From the NCBI GenBank assembly GCA_036159515.1, contig JAYYEV010000080.1, positions 1 to 18,154 of the forward strand: 18,154 nucleotides of DNA. Direction: 5' to 3'. The position numbers and the translations under genes were made by a program. The notes beneath the pieces were generated by a model, which was given only the letters and a program-made list of their open reading frames with translations, searched no databases and was not told the DNA's origin. Source of the stretch: GCA-002727735 sp036159515. GTDB lineage: Bacteria; Bacteroidota; Bacteroidia; Flavobacteriales_D; Parvicellaceae. Of the stretch, positions 1 to 8,191 are shown piece after piece; the first letter of the stretch is position 1, and each line of letters starts with the position of its first letter.

Positions 1-378
1 AATGTAATTATTAAACCTAATGTAAATATCAAATATCCTTGGAAACTTAAAGTGGGTGATAATGTTTGGATTGGAGAGGGGGTTTGGATAGATAACTTAG
101 ATTTTGTCTACTTAGGGAATCACTGTTGTATCTCTCAAGGAACTTTACTTCTTTGTGGAAATCATGATTACTCAAAATCATCCTTCGATTTAATAGTAAA
201 ACCTATCATTTTAGAAGAAGGTGTTTGGATTGGTGCAAAATCAATACTATGTCCAGGAGTGATAATAGGAAGCCATGGTGTTCTGAGTGCAGGATCTGTT
301 CTTTCTGATGATATTAAACCATATGAGATTTTCAGAGGGAACCCTGCCAAAAAGATTAAAACAAGAACAATCAAGTGA
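1..378 (+). CDS. Putative WcaF-like acyltransferase (hexapeptide repeat), 5' truncated
   Basis: The frame is open from base 1, so the gene begins upstream and only its last 125 residues are present. They show the imperfect hexapeptide repeats of a left-handed beta-helix (VGDNVWIGEGVWI, then EEGVWIGAKSILCPGVIIG) and the closing signature of this family, FRGNPAKKIK. Members such as WcaF and related sugar O-acetyltransferases transfer an acetyl group from acetyl-CoA to a sugar. They act as cytoplasmic trimers in exopolysaccharide or O-antigen synthesis. Full-length proteins are about 180 residues, so roughly 55 are missing. A GTG at 52 lies inside the repeat region and is not a credible start. 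The stop overlaps the next gene by four bases (GTGA), indicating translational coupling with the glycosyltransferase. The family is clear, but the sugar acceptor cannot be read from the sequence. Confidence 0.85.
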   Translation, partial: NVIIKPNVNIKYPWKLKVGDNVWIGEGVWIDNLDFVYLGNHCCISQGTLLLCGNHDYSKSSFDLIVKPIILEEGVWIGAKSILCPGVIIGSHGVLSAGSVLSDDIKPYEIFRGNPAKKIKTRTIK

Positions 379-1115
379 AAATTTCCATAATTACAGTTTG
401 TTTTAATGCTGAGGATACCATCAGTGATACGATTCAATCTGTTTTGTCTCAAGATTATGAAGATGTAGAGTATATCATTGTAGATGGAAAATCAACAGAT
501 CGAACATTAGAGATAATACAGTCGAAACAAAAAAGAATCCAATTAATTTCAGAAAAAGATCAAGGTATTTATGATGCGATGAATAAAGGGATAAATATTG
601 CAAGTGGTGATGTGATTGGAATTTTAAATGCAGATGATGTTTATAAAAATAAACAAGTTCTATCGGAAGTGATGAATGCATTTAAAAACAACGTATCCAT
701 AGTTTATGGAGATATTGAGTATGTAAACAATGATCTAAGTAGGGTGGTGAGGAAATGGAAAGCAGGTATTTTTCGACCAGGTAAATTTAAGTGGGGATGG
801 ATGCCTCCTCATCCTGGATTTTTCATGAAAAAATCATGCTATCAACGCTATGGCTTATTTAATTTAAATTTATCTACTTCAGCAGATTATGAACTTATGT
901 TAAGAATGTTTGAAGTGCATAAATTAAACTATTTTTATATTCCCAAAATAATAACTTCTATGAGAATTGGGGGAGTAAGTAATTCGTCTTTAAAAAACAG
1001 ATTTGTAGCGAATAGAAATGACAGAAAAGCTTGGGCTTTACATCCTATTAGTCCATTTTGGTTCACATTTATCATGAAACCACTAAGAAAATTACCCCAA
1101 TTTCTTAGAATTTAG
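375..1115 (+). CDS. Family 2 glycosyltransferase (WcaE/WbbD-like)
   Basis: This 246-residue protein is predicted to transfer a nucleotide-activated sugar to a growing polysaccharide or lipid-linked oligosaccharide at the cytoplasmic face of the membrane. It starts with the GT-A fold signature KISIITVCFNAEDTI. It continues with VDGKSTDRT (about 37-44) and DQGIYDAMNKGI (62-73), the usual spacing in this subfamily, and has the metal/nucleotide-binding acidic motif NADD at 85-88. No transmembrane segment is evident. The GTG start lies in the four-base overlap with the upstream acetyltransferase stop, so the two are almost certainly one operon devoted to surface glycan. The 3' end overlaps the convergent neighbour by 11 bases and no terminator is visible. 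Donor and acceptor sugars are unknown. Confidence 0.88.
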   Translation: MKISIITVCFNAEDTISDTIQSVLSQDYEDVEYIIVDGKSTDRTLEIIQSKQKRIQLISEKDQGIYDAMNKGINIASGDVIGILNADDVYKNKQVLSEVMNAFKNNVSIVYGDIEYVNNDLSRVVRKWKAGIFRPGKFKWGWMPPHPGFFMKKSCYQRYGLFNLNLSTSADYELMLRMFEVHKLNYFYIPKIITSMRIGGVSNSSLKNRFVANRNDRKAWALHPISPFWFTFIMKPLRKLPQFLRI

Positions 1116-2025
1116 ATCTAATTATTCTAGATTTTCTTCTTTTGAATGCTTTTGGTGAATAATTATATCTCGGTTTCCATCTAGAGATGTTTCTGTAATA
1201 TTTGTTTTGACCTAGTAGGTATTTGCTGTATGTTAGTGATACCGTTATGTAATTATCGTCTGCGGTAGGATCACCTCTTTGTTGACCAGTTACAAAATTT
1301 AGTTCTTGACCAGGGGGCGCAACTGATTGGTTAGCATATGCTGCAGATTGTGGTGACAGCAATGATGGATCAACGTAATTTGTGGAAATATCGTCAATAT
1401 AATCCGTAAATGTTTTCACATAATTGATTACCAAACCAAATCTTGAAAATCGATTGTGAGTGATCACAGCACCACCACCAACAGGAGTACCGAAAACTAT
1501 GCTTTTGTAAGCAACTCCTTCTGTTTGAAGTGGTCTAAGGTTGACCCAGGTAGATCCGTCTAGGCTACCTCTGGGGCTATGGTATAACAGAGTGAGTCCT
1601 AGGTAACCATATAGGTTTAAAGAAGTATTATATCTTCCTTTTCTACCTAAATCAGGAATATCTAGAAATACATATTCCGCTTTGGAGGTCCATTCAATGA
1701 TGTTGTTTTTAAATCTCAAATTTCGCCAATATCTTGGTCCAGACTCAGAATATTTATCATCTCCTGATAGTCTTACATAGCTTAGGCTTGTGCTGGCAAA
1801 AAAATGAGGATTCACTTTATATCTAGCAAACCACCCTCCTGAAAGACTAGTTTGACTTAGTAATAAATCGCCCACAAATCCCTTGGCTTCCTCGTTTTTT
1901 CCACCAATTTCACCAAAGTGATTTGAAGCACCTAGACTAAAGCCCATTTCAAAGTTGTATTGGCTTTGAATTAAGGAGGAATTAATTGAAATAAATAATA
2001 TTAATAATATCTTTCTGCTAATCAC
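1105..2025 (-). CDS. DUF6089-like outer-membrane beta-barrel protein
   Basis: This 306-residue protein has a signal peptide (about residues 1-20, ending near LIQS). The mature part looks like an eight-strand-type outer-membrane barrel: alternating hydrophobic/aromatic strands, glycine turns, and LGASNHFGEIGG at 31-42, which resembles the opening strand of Bacteroidota DUF6089 proteins. The last 30 residues are strikingly basic (many Arg/Lys, with KRRKSR near the end) and form a tail beyond the last predicted strand. The start is GTG. No in-frame ATG lies between it and the upstream TAG, and a good promoter sits about 45 bases upstream. The 3' end overlaps the convergent glycosyltransferase by 11 bases. 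Specific function is unknown; assignment to the barrel class is from overall pattern and memory of the family. Confidence 0.72.
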   Translation of the reverse strand: MISRKILLILFISINSSLIQSQYNFEMGFSLGASNHFGEIGGKNEEAKGFVGDLLLSQTSLSGGWFARYKVNPHFFASTSLSYVRLSGDDKYSESGPRYWRNLRFKNNIIEWTSKAEYVFLDIPDLGRKGRYNTSLNLYGYLGLTLLYHSPRGSLDGSTWVNLRPLQTEGVAYKSIVFGTPVGGGAVITHNRFSRFGLVINYVKTFTDYIDDISTNYVDPSLLSPQSAAYANQSVAPPGQELNFVTGQQRGDPTADDNYITVSLTYSKYLLGQNKYYRNISRWKPRYNYSPKAFKRRKSRIIRSKF

Positions 2026-2068
2026 AACTTCAAAAATACTAATTCTCTCAAGAATCTAAAAATCGTAC

Positions 2069-2099
2069 CAAACATAATTGAATTAAAATATCTTTGAAA
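2069..2099 (-). promoter_or_regulatory. Predicted Bacteroidota promoter for the DUF6089-like gene
   Basis: On the - strand, TATGTTTG (2076-2069) matches the TAnnTTTG -7 consensus exactly. It is preceded, after 19 bases, by TTTC (2099-2096), one base off the -33 TTTG. This gives an expected 5' leader of about 35-40 bases before the GTG start at 2025. No comparably good promoter was found on the + strand for the divergent flavoprotein gene. Confidence 0.45.
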
Positions 2100-2131
2100 T
2101 AAACTAGTTTAATATTCTTATTTAATTGCAA

Positions 2132-3073
2132 ATGAAAAATAAAATTACATCACTTTTTAATATATCATATCCTGTAATCCAAGCAGGAATGATTTGGTGT
2201 AGTGGTTGGGAATTAGCCAGTGCAGTAAGTAATGCAGGTGGTTTAGGGATTATTGGTTCAGGATCAATGTATCCAGATATTTTAAAAGACCACATCATAA
2301 AATGTAAGAAAAATACTAATGCTCCTTTTGCAGTTAATCTACCTCTTTTGTATCCAAATGCTGAAGATCATATAAAATCTATTTTGGATTTAAAAGTTCC
2401 TATCGTTTTTACATCTGCTGGAAATCCAAAAACCTGGACTGGGGTATTAAAAAAGCATGGAGTCAAGGTAGTACATGTGGTTTCTAGTGTAAGATTCGCA
2501 AAAAAAGCAAAAGACGCAGGGGTTGACGCGATAGTAGCTGAAGGTTTTGAAGCTGGAGGCCACAATGGAATTGAAGAAACAACTACATTTTGTCTTATTC
2601 CTGAAGTTGCCAAAGCCGTCCAAATTCCTTTGATAGCAGCTGGTGGTATCATTGATGGTAGAAGTATGTTAGCTGCCATGGTGTTAGGGGCAGATGCTGT
2701 ACAGATGGGTTCAAGATTTGTGGCATCTGAAGAGTCTTCAGCACACATTAATTTTAAGCAAAAAGTGGTTGGATTAAGTGAAGGGGAGACTCAATTGACA
2801 CTTAAAGAAATAACTCCGGTTAGACTTATAAAAAATGACTTTTATAATGAAGTCAAAAAAATTTATGAAAGCAATGGAACATTAGAAGAATTAAAAAATA
2901 AACTTGGTAGAGGTAGAGCAAAAAAAGGAATGTTTGAAGGAGATATGGTACACGGCGAATTAGAAATTGGACAAGCTGCGTCTCAAATAAATGCGATATT
3001 ACCCGCACAGGTAATTTTAAATCAAATATTAGACGAATTCAAATGGGCTAAAAATAATATGTACACTATCTAA
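2132..3073 (+). CDS. Nitronate monooxygenase / FabK-like FMN protein
   Basis: This 313-residue TIM-barrel flavoprotein belongs to the 2-nitropropane dioxygenase superfamily. It opens with NISYPVIQAGMIW, where the conserved PVIQAGM loop binds FMN. It has AVSNAGGLGIIG (31-42), EGFEAGGHNG (137-146) with the catalytic-type histidine, and the phosphate-binding segments AAGGIIDGR (169-177) and GADAVQMGSRF (186-196). Family members either oxidise alkyl nitronates with oxygen or, as FabK, reduce enoyl-ACP with NAD(P)H in fatty-acid elongation. Sequence alone does not separate these, and accA about 6.4 kb away is weak context. A TTG two codons upstream (2126) is in frame, but the ATG at 2132 is preferred. 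The gene is flanked by divergent and unrelated genes, so it is probably monocistronic. Confidence 0.85.
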   Translation: MKNKITSLFNISYPVIQAGMIWCSGWELASAVSNAGGLGIIGSGSMYPDILKDHIIKCKKNTNAPFAVNLPLLYPNAEDHIKSILDLKVPIVFTSAGNPKTWTGVLKKHGVKVVHVVSSVRFAKKAKDAGVDAIVAEGFEAGGHNGIEETTTFCLIPEVAKAVQIPLIAAGGIIDGRSMLAAMVLGADAVQMGSRFVASEESSAHINFKQKVVGLSEGETQLTLKEITPVRLIKNDFYNEVKKIYESNGTLEELKNKLGRGRAKKGMFEGDMVHGELEIGQAASQINAILPAQVILNQILDEFKWAKNNMYTI

Positions 3074-3167
3074 TTTTGGAGTGCAATCTTTTAATACCCT
3101 GGCAACTTTAATTAATTTATTGCGTTATTAATTGAAAATTTTAAAATTTAATTTCTCTGTAGTTTAT

Positions 3168-5288
3168 ATGAATTTGTTTCAAGGATGGGTATTACGGAAC
3201 TTTTTAGTGTTCTTTATTTTAATAAAAACACTTCTTTCATTTGCAGAAGATGTACAACCTTACCCATGTGCTAATGCTTCCTGCTTTTGCATACAAGTCA
3301 ATGAAATTGGAGAGCTGTCAATTATTTGGGATCAGACCAATCTAGGAGTTTCTAACTTTTTCGAACATCAATTTTATGCTGATACAGGAACTGGTTTTTT
3401 GTATATAGGTTCAGAGAACGATCCTAACGTAAATTCATTTACCTATCCAAACTTTTATGCAGCCTTATCAAGTTCAAGTTATTACATAAAAACCTATTAC
3501 GGAGTAGGCGGAGGATTAGTTCAATTTAGTGATACCATTTCTAGCATTTATTTTGATTTAGTAAATCAATTTGACGGAACCATGCATTTAAGCTGGAATC
3601 ATCCTATGCCATTAGATTCAATACCTCCAAATTCTTATTATTCATTAGAAAAATCGTCACCATCTACACCTCCAACAAGTGCTGTTTGGAATCACGTCCG
3701 AAATTTACCTGTAGACTCCACTTTCACCATAGAGTCACTAGGAATATGTGCGGATTGGATTAACTATAGAGTACGACTAGTTACGGATAATTGTGACTTT
3801 GTCTCAAATATTGATGGTGGATACATTCAAGATCAAACTCCACCTGATGCCCCTTTAATTAATTTTGTAAGTAATGACACGTCAACCAATACAATGCAAA
3901 TTAATTGGAATCCAAGTTCTGCAACAGATACCTATGCATACATCATTTTTAAATTTTATAACGGTTCTTGGTCTCCTGTAGATACTGTTTTTGGAAGACT
4001 TAATACTTCCTATTATGACACTTCAACTACTACATTTGGAAATCAATCCGTACAATACGCTGTTGCAGCAATGGATGGTTGTAGCTTTGGAACCCCACCT
4101 CAAAATAATACCAGTCCTGCAGGACTAGAACATCAAAATATTCATTTAAGTTCAACCTATGACCAATGTACAGGTGTGGTTAGTTTAAATTGGAATCCCT
4201 ACATTAATTGGAGTCTTGGTGTAGATCGTTATGAAGTTTTTGTTAAAAATCAGCAATCCAATTGGAGTTTAGCTGGAGTTGCTATTAATAACTCATTTAA
4301 TTATTTTATACAGAATGGCAATTTGAATTATTCGTTCTTTGTAAAAGCTATTGCAGATTCAACTCTTCATACTTCAATTTCAAATCAAGTTGAATTTTTT
4401 GCAGTACAGAATCCTATTCCTCAGTATTCTTACATATCTAGTACAACAGTTTCAGGAGATTCGGTCCTGATCACTTATTCGGGAGATAATTCTGTAGGCG
4501 TAAGTGAGGTTTATCTTTATCAATCATTTGATAATGGAATTAACTTTACAAGAATAGCCAGCGAGATAAGTCCTGTATTTCCAGTTACATTTTATGTACT
4601 TGATGCTTTTCCTAATAATCAATCCAGCATGTATCAAGTTTCTGTGTTGGATGCTTGTGGGAATGAAATTGCATATTCAAATGTGGGTAAAACCATTTTC
4701 TTGTCTGTAGATAATAGTGACTACGCTTTGAAGTCTTTAAGTTGGAATTCCTATATACGATGGGAAAATGGAGTAGAAAATTATGAAATTCAGGCAAGGC
4801 AGAAAAATATGAATAGTTTCCAAAATGTGGCCAATCTTGACTCATCTTTGAATAGTTATCTTCATGATATTAATCACTTCGTTACACCACCATTTGGAGG
4901 GGTTGTTTGTTATAAAATTAAAGCTTTAGAAGTTTTAAATTCATTTGGTGAACGGGGAATTAGTGAATCAAATGAGGTGTGTGTGCAACAACAAATAATA
5001 GTTTCTATTCCAAATGCATTATACATTGGAGGATTGAATCCTTATTGGAAACCAATTGTTAATATTGATGAATTCGAAGAATACAAAGTTTCTATATACA
5101 ATAGGTTAGGTCAATTGGTATATGAATTAGAAGATTATACTCAATTTTGGGATGGAAGTTATCAATCTTCAGATGGAACATCTACAGGTGAGTTTTCTTC
5201 AAATGGGGTATTTATTTATTTTATGGAATTTAAAACTACAGATGGAAATTACCATAATAGAAAAGGACATATCACGGTAATTAGATAA
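3168..5288 (+). CDS. Secreted fibronectin-III-like protein with gliding-motility (type IX secretion) C-terminal domain
   Basis: This is a large extracellular protein of 706 residues from the ATG at 3168. A TTG at 3132 would add 12 residues before the signal peptide and is less likely. A signal peptide (hydrophobic VFFILIKTLLSFA, then EDVQPYPC) is followed by about six degenerate beta-sandwich repeats of roughly 90-100 residues. Recurrent cores are LSIIWD, MHLSWN, MQINWN, VSLNWN and LKSLSWN, typical of FN3 strand B. Repeats four and six share the pattern W-N-x-Y-I-x-W followed by G-V-x-x-Y-E. The last about 90 residues match the gliding-motility-associated domain: IPNALYI, VSIYNRLGQLVYE, FWDGSY, NGVFIYFMEF, and a terminal GHITVIR. 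This domain directs export by the type IX system and surface attachment. The usual N-G-D-G-x-N-D motif is absent, replaced by GGLNPYWKP. An adhesin or structural role is an inference. Confidence 0.82.
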   Translation: MNLFQGWVLRNFLVFFILIKTLLSFAEDVQPYPCANASCFCIQVNEIGELSIIWDQTNLGVSNFFEHQFYADTGTGFLYIGSENDPNVNSFTYPNFYAALSSSSYYIKTYYGVGGGLVQFSDTISSIYFDLVNQFDGTMHLSWNHPMPLDSIPPNSYYSLEKSSPSTPPTSAVWNHVRNLPVDSTFTIESLGICADWINYRVRLVTDNCDFVSNIDGGYIQDQTPPDAPLINFVSNDTSTNTMQINWNPSSATDTYAYIIFKFYNGSWSPVDTVFGRLNTSYYDTSTTTFGNQSVQYAVAAMDGCSFGTPPQNNTSPAGLEHQNIHLSSTYDQCTGVVSLNWNPYINWSLGVDRYEVFVKNQQSNWSLAGVAINNSFNYFIQNGNLNYSFFVKAIADSTLHTSISNQVEFFAVQNPIPQYSYISSTTVSGDSVLITYSGDNSVGVSEVYLYQSFDNGINFTRIASEISPVFPVTFYVLDAFPNNQSSMYQVSVLDACGNEIAYSNVGKTIFLSVDNSDYALKSLSWNSYIRWENGVENYEIQARQKNMNSFQNVANLDSSLNSYLHDINHFVTPPFGGVVCYKIKALEVLNSFGERGISESNEVCVQQQIIVSIPNALYIGGLNPYWKPIVNIDEFEEYKVSIYNRLGQLVYELEDYTQFWDGSYQSSDGTSTGEFSSNGVFIYFMEFKTTDGNYHNRKGHITVIR

Positions 5289-6560
5289 CTATGTTTTTTG
5301 CTTTTTCTTTTTGGCAGCTGGAAATAATATATTGTTTAAAATTAATCTATAACCAGGAGAATTAGGGTAGAGATTAAGATCAGTTGGTGGATCATTAACA
5401 AAATGCCTGTAATCTTCTGGATCATGCCCTCCATAAAAGGTCCATTGTCCTTTTCCAAATTCACCATGAATATAACGTGCAGTTTTTAATGCTTTGGATT
5501 CACCCATAATTAGGACATCAGATTTAATTAGAGCGGTTTTAAAGTCTGTTGTTTGCCCCATGAAGCCTTTAATGACATTTGTGTGATTTTGACAGAGTAG
5601 GGTAGGAACAATATCCCATTTTGCTGAAAATTCAAATAAGGTAAATAAATCTTGTGTTTCAGGAATACGGTGTAAAGTAGTGCCATCTATGTCTGAAAAT
5701 TCGTACTCTAAAGGATTCATTTTAAGTTTAAAGTTCTTGAACGCTAGGGTGTTATTATAATTGAGTTTAGATTGTGCTTGCGGATCTGCCTTATCTCCAT
5801 CAAACATGTGCTCACAGATGTCTGTATTTTCTGCAGAAAGCGCAATGTCATAGGAATCAGTTCCAGAACACATCGTGAATAAAAACCCTCCACCAGCTAC
5901 AAATTCTTTTATGTTTTTAGAAACCTGAAGTTTTAAATGAGATACTTTTTCAAATCCCAGAGAAAGTGCTCTTTGTTCTGAATCAGATTGCTGTTTTTTA
6001 TACCAAGGGGCATTCTTATAATTTCGATAGAACTTTCCATATTGTCCAGTAAAATCTTCATGGTGTAAATGAAGCCACTCATATTTAAAAAGTTGATTTT
6101 CTATCACTTCCTTATCATAAATCTCATCATATGGAATTTCTGCATAAGTTAAGACTAGCGTAACAGCATCATCCCATGGTTGTTTTCCTTGGGGTGTGTA
6201 TACAGCAATTTTGGGTGCTTTTTCAAGTTTCACTACTTCCATGTTTACTTCAGGATCACTTATTTCAGTTTTTATGGCATTTACTTTAGCATCCGTTATT
6301 AGTTCATAAGTAACCCCTCTGATGGTACATTCTTCTTGGATGGAATTATAATTAGCCACCAAAAAACTACCTCCCCTATAATTGAGAAGCCACTCTACTT
6401 CTATTTCATTTTGTAATATCCAATATGCTATGCCATATGCTTTGAGATGATTTCGCTGGCTTTCTTCATCCATTGGAATTAAGATTTTACTAGCAAAAAT
6501 ATTGGGAGTAATAATGGATACAAAAAGTAATATGCTAATTAGTCTCTTCAAATAGATCAC
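5289..6560 (-). CDS. Secreted protein of unknown function, glutamine-amidotransferase-like fold (family often labelled 'asparagine synthetase B')
   Basis: This 423-residue protein has a signal peptide (about 1-23, ending NIFA) and therefore acts in the periplasm or outside. I recognise the Bacteroidota family that databases often call 'asparagine synthetase B'. The sequence does not support that name: there is no N-terminal catalytic Cys-2 and no SGGxDS PP-loop. What it does show resembles a ThuA/GATase-like Rossmann fold: KIAVYTPQGKQPWDD (117-131), YEWLHLHHEDFTGQY (160-174), a nucleophile-elbow-like segment GGGFLFTMCSGTDS (223-236) with Cys231, and EFGKGQWTFYGGHDPEDY (367-384) with His379. 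The fold assignment is inference. The start is GTG. It lies 32 bases downstream of dnaB on the same strand, so it may be cotranscribed, and its stop directly abuts the stop of the convergent adhesin gene. Substrate is unknown. Confidence 0.7.
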   Translation of the reverse strand: MIYLKRLISILLFVSIITPNIFASKILIPMDEESQRNHLKAYGIAYWILQNEIEVEWLLNYRGGSFLVANYNSIQEECTIRGVTYELITDAKVNAIKTEISDPEVNMEVVKLEKAPKIAVYTPQGKQPWDDAVTLVLTYAEIPYDEIYDKEVIENQLFKYEWLHLHHEDFTGQYGKFYRNYKNAPWYKKQQSDSEQRALSLGFEKVSHLKLQVSKNIKEFVAGGGFLFTMCSGTDSYDIALSAENTDICEHMFDGDKADPQAQSKLNYNNTLAFKNFKLKMNPLEYEFSDIDGTTLHRIPETQDLFTLFEFSAKWDIVPTLLCQNHTNVIKGFMGQTTDFKTALIKSDVLIMGESKALKTARYIHGEFGKGQWTFYGGHDPEDYRHFVNDPPTDLNLYPNSPGYRLILNNILFPAAKKKKQKT

Positions 6561-6592
6561 TCAAAATTAATCAGAAAAAGGTTTAAATTGTG

Positions 6593-8122
6593 TTAAAAGG
6601 GATCATCTTCGTCAAGATCATCGTTCATTTTAGACGGTAATGTAAATGAAGACATATCGTCACCAAAATTTTGATTTGGTTTTAGATCATTATTAAACAC
6701 AAAATCATCTTGATTTAACCCATCGAGATTAGAAAATTTGGCGTATTTCCCCACGAATTTTAAGCGAATATCTTTTAATGATCCATTTCTATGTTTGGCT
6801 ACAATAATTTCTGCTTGTCCATTGCAAGGGGTTCCGTCTGGCCACTCTGTTAACTGGTAGTACTCCGGTCTATATATGAAACAAACTATATCTGCATCTT
6901 GTTCAATAGCTCCAGAGTCTCTCAAATCGGATAACATAGGTCTTTTATCTCCTCCTCTAGTTTCTACTGATCTACTTAACTGTGAAAGCGCAATCATAGG
7001 GACATCGAGCTCTTTCGCAATCTCTTTAATTGATCTTGAAATATTACTTATCTCTTGCTCCCTGTTCCCTCCTTTTCCACCAGAAGACATTAATTGCAAA
7101 TAGTCGATTATGATAAGCTGAACATCATGCTGTTGTTTTAATCTTCTACATTTTGCTCGCAATTCAAAAATAGATAGTGCTGGGGTATCATCAATGTAAA
7201 CAGGTGCTTCTGACAATGCTTTTGTTCTTTCAAAAAATTGTTCGAATTCATTTTTAGAAAAATTCCCTCTCCTAATGTCTTCTGCAGGAATTTCTGCTTC
7301 TCCAGAAATTAAACGATTTACCAATTGGATGGAAGACATTTCAAGTGAGAAAATAGCTACTGGTTTCTGATGATCAACGGCTACATTTCTGGCCATAGAA
7401 AGTACAAATGCTGTTTTTCCCATCCCAGGTCTAGCAGCGATAACAATCATATCTGATTTTTGCCAACCTGATGTAATTTTGTCTAGCTCTGTAAAACTTG
7501 TTCCCACTCCACTAATACCATCTTCTCTTAACATGGCACTTTCTATTTCGCTTTGTGCTTTAAATAGAAGTGAAGCCATAGATTCGTAATCCTTCCTGAT
7601 ATTTCCTTCAGCTACAGCAAATAATTCACTTTCTGTTTCATCTAATAAGTCAAAAACATCTGTGGTTTCATCATATGCATTCTGAATTACCTTGCCTGAT
7701 ATTCTAATAAGTTCTCTTAAAATAAATTTTTGTACTAAAATTCTTGCATGGGCTTCAGCGTGTGCTGCTGAGGCTACTCTATTAGTGAGCTGAGAGATAT
7801 AATAGGCCCCTCCAACTTGATCTAATTCTCCTTTTGATCTTAGTTTTTGAGTTACCGTTAAGATATCGATACTTTCAGAGGCAGAGAATAATTCTTGAAT
7901 AGATTCATAAATTTTTTTGTGTGAATCCTTGTAAAATATTTCGGGTCTATGGATAATATCTATTACATCATTCAGCGGGGCCTTTTCTAACATCAAGGCA
8001 CCCAGTACAGCTTCTTCCAGTTCTAATGCTTGTGGAGGCAATTTACCAATAGTAGCTATATCAGCTGGTTTGGAGAATGTTCTAACTGGTTTTTTATTGG
8101 TTAGTTCTAGACGGTCAGACAT
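6593..8122 (-). CDS. dnaB: Replicative DNA helicase DnaB
   Basis: This 509-residue hexameric, ATP-driven helicase unwinds the replication fork. The N-terminal domain begins with LPPQALELEEAVLGALM (28-44), the classic DnaB start. The RecA-like C-terminal domain has Walker A ARPGMGKTA (230-238), then FSLEMSS (258-264), Walker B LIIIDYLQLM (336-345), LSQLSRSVE (379-387), and the arginine-finger region RPMLSDLRDSGAIEQDAD (394-411). No intein or insertion interrupts these motifs. The length is slightly above the roughly 470 residues of the E. coli protein because of an acidic C-terminal tail ending DDLDEDDPF. The ATG at 8122 is preferred because the next methionine falls inside the conserved domain. 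A consensus -7 box ends only four bases before it, implying a leaderless or nearly leaderless mRNA. The secreted 'asparagine synthetase B'-type gene follows after 32 bases. Confidence 0.98.
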   Translation of the reverse strand: MSDRLELTNKKPVRTFSKPADIATIGKLPPQALELEEAVLGALMLEKAPLNDVIDIIHRPEIFYKDSHKKIYESIQELFSASESIDILTVTQKLRSKGELDQVGGAYYISQLTNRVASAAHAEAHARILVQKFILRELIRISGKVIQNAYDETTDVFDLLDETESELFAVAEGNIRKDYESMASLLFKAQSEIESAMLREDGISGVGTSFTELDKITSGWQKSDMIVIAARPGMGKTAFVLSMARNVAVDHQKPVAIFSLEMSSIQLVNRLISGEAEIPAEDIRRGNFSKNEFEQFFERTKALSEAPVYIDDTPALSIFELRAKCRRLKQQHDVQLIIIDYLQLMSSGGKGGNREQEISNISRSIKEIAKELDVPMIALSQLSRSVETRGGDKRPMLSDLRDSGAIEQDADIVCFIYRPEYYQLTEWPDGTPCNGQAEIIVAKHRNGSLKDIRLKFVGKYAKFSNLDGLNQDDFVFNNDLKPNQNFGDDMSSFTLPSKMNDDLDEDDPF

Positions 8123-8126
8123 GTAA

Positions 8127-8154
8127 CAAATGTAAATTAATATCTAATCTTCAA
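8127..8154 (-). promoter_or_regulatory. Predicted dnaB promoter, near-leaderless
   Basis: On the - strand TACATTTG (8134-8127) matches TAnnTTTG exactly. TTG (8154-8152) lies 17 bases upstream as a -33 element. Only TTAC separates the box from the dnaB ATG, so transcription should start at or within a base or two of the start codon. Confidence 0.5.
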
Positions 8155-8161
8155 TTCTTTT

Positions 8162-8191
8162 TTTGCCTTTTAAAATTATCAAATAACTTTA
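8162..8191 (+). promoter_or_regulatory. Predicted promoter of the lipoprotein gene
   Basis: TTTG (8162-8165) and TAACTTTA (8184-8191, one mismatch to TAnnTTTG) are separated by 18 bases. Seven bases then lead to the ATG at 8199, so the leader would be at most a few bases. The -33 elements of this promoter and of the divergent dnaB promoter lie within 10 bases of each other in a 76-base intergenic region, so the two could compete or be co-regulated. Confidence 0.4.

Noticed and set aside
168..452. Open frame of 94 codons on the - strand across the acetyltransferase-glycosyltransferase junction
   Set aside because: Both + strand genes are clearly conserved and overlap by the usual coupling signature; the - strand product resembles nothing and is a shadow.
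2368..2748. Open frame of 126 codons on the - strand inside the nitronate monooxygenase gene
   Set aside because: It is the complement of the conserved FMN-binding barrel, and the product is low-complexity Ala/Thr/Pro-rich sequence without family features.
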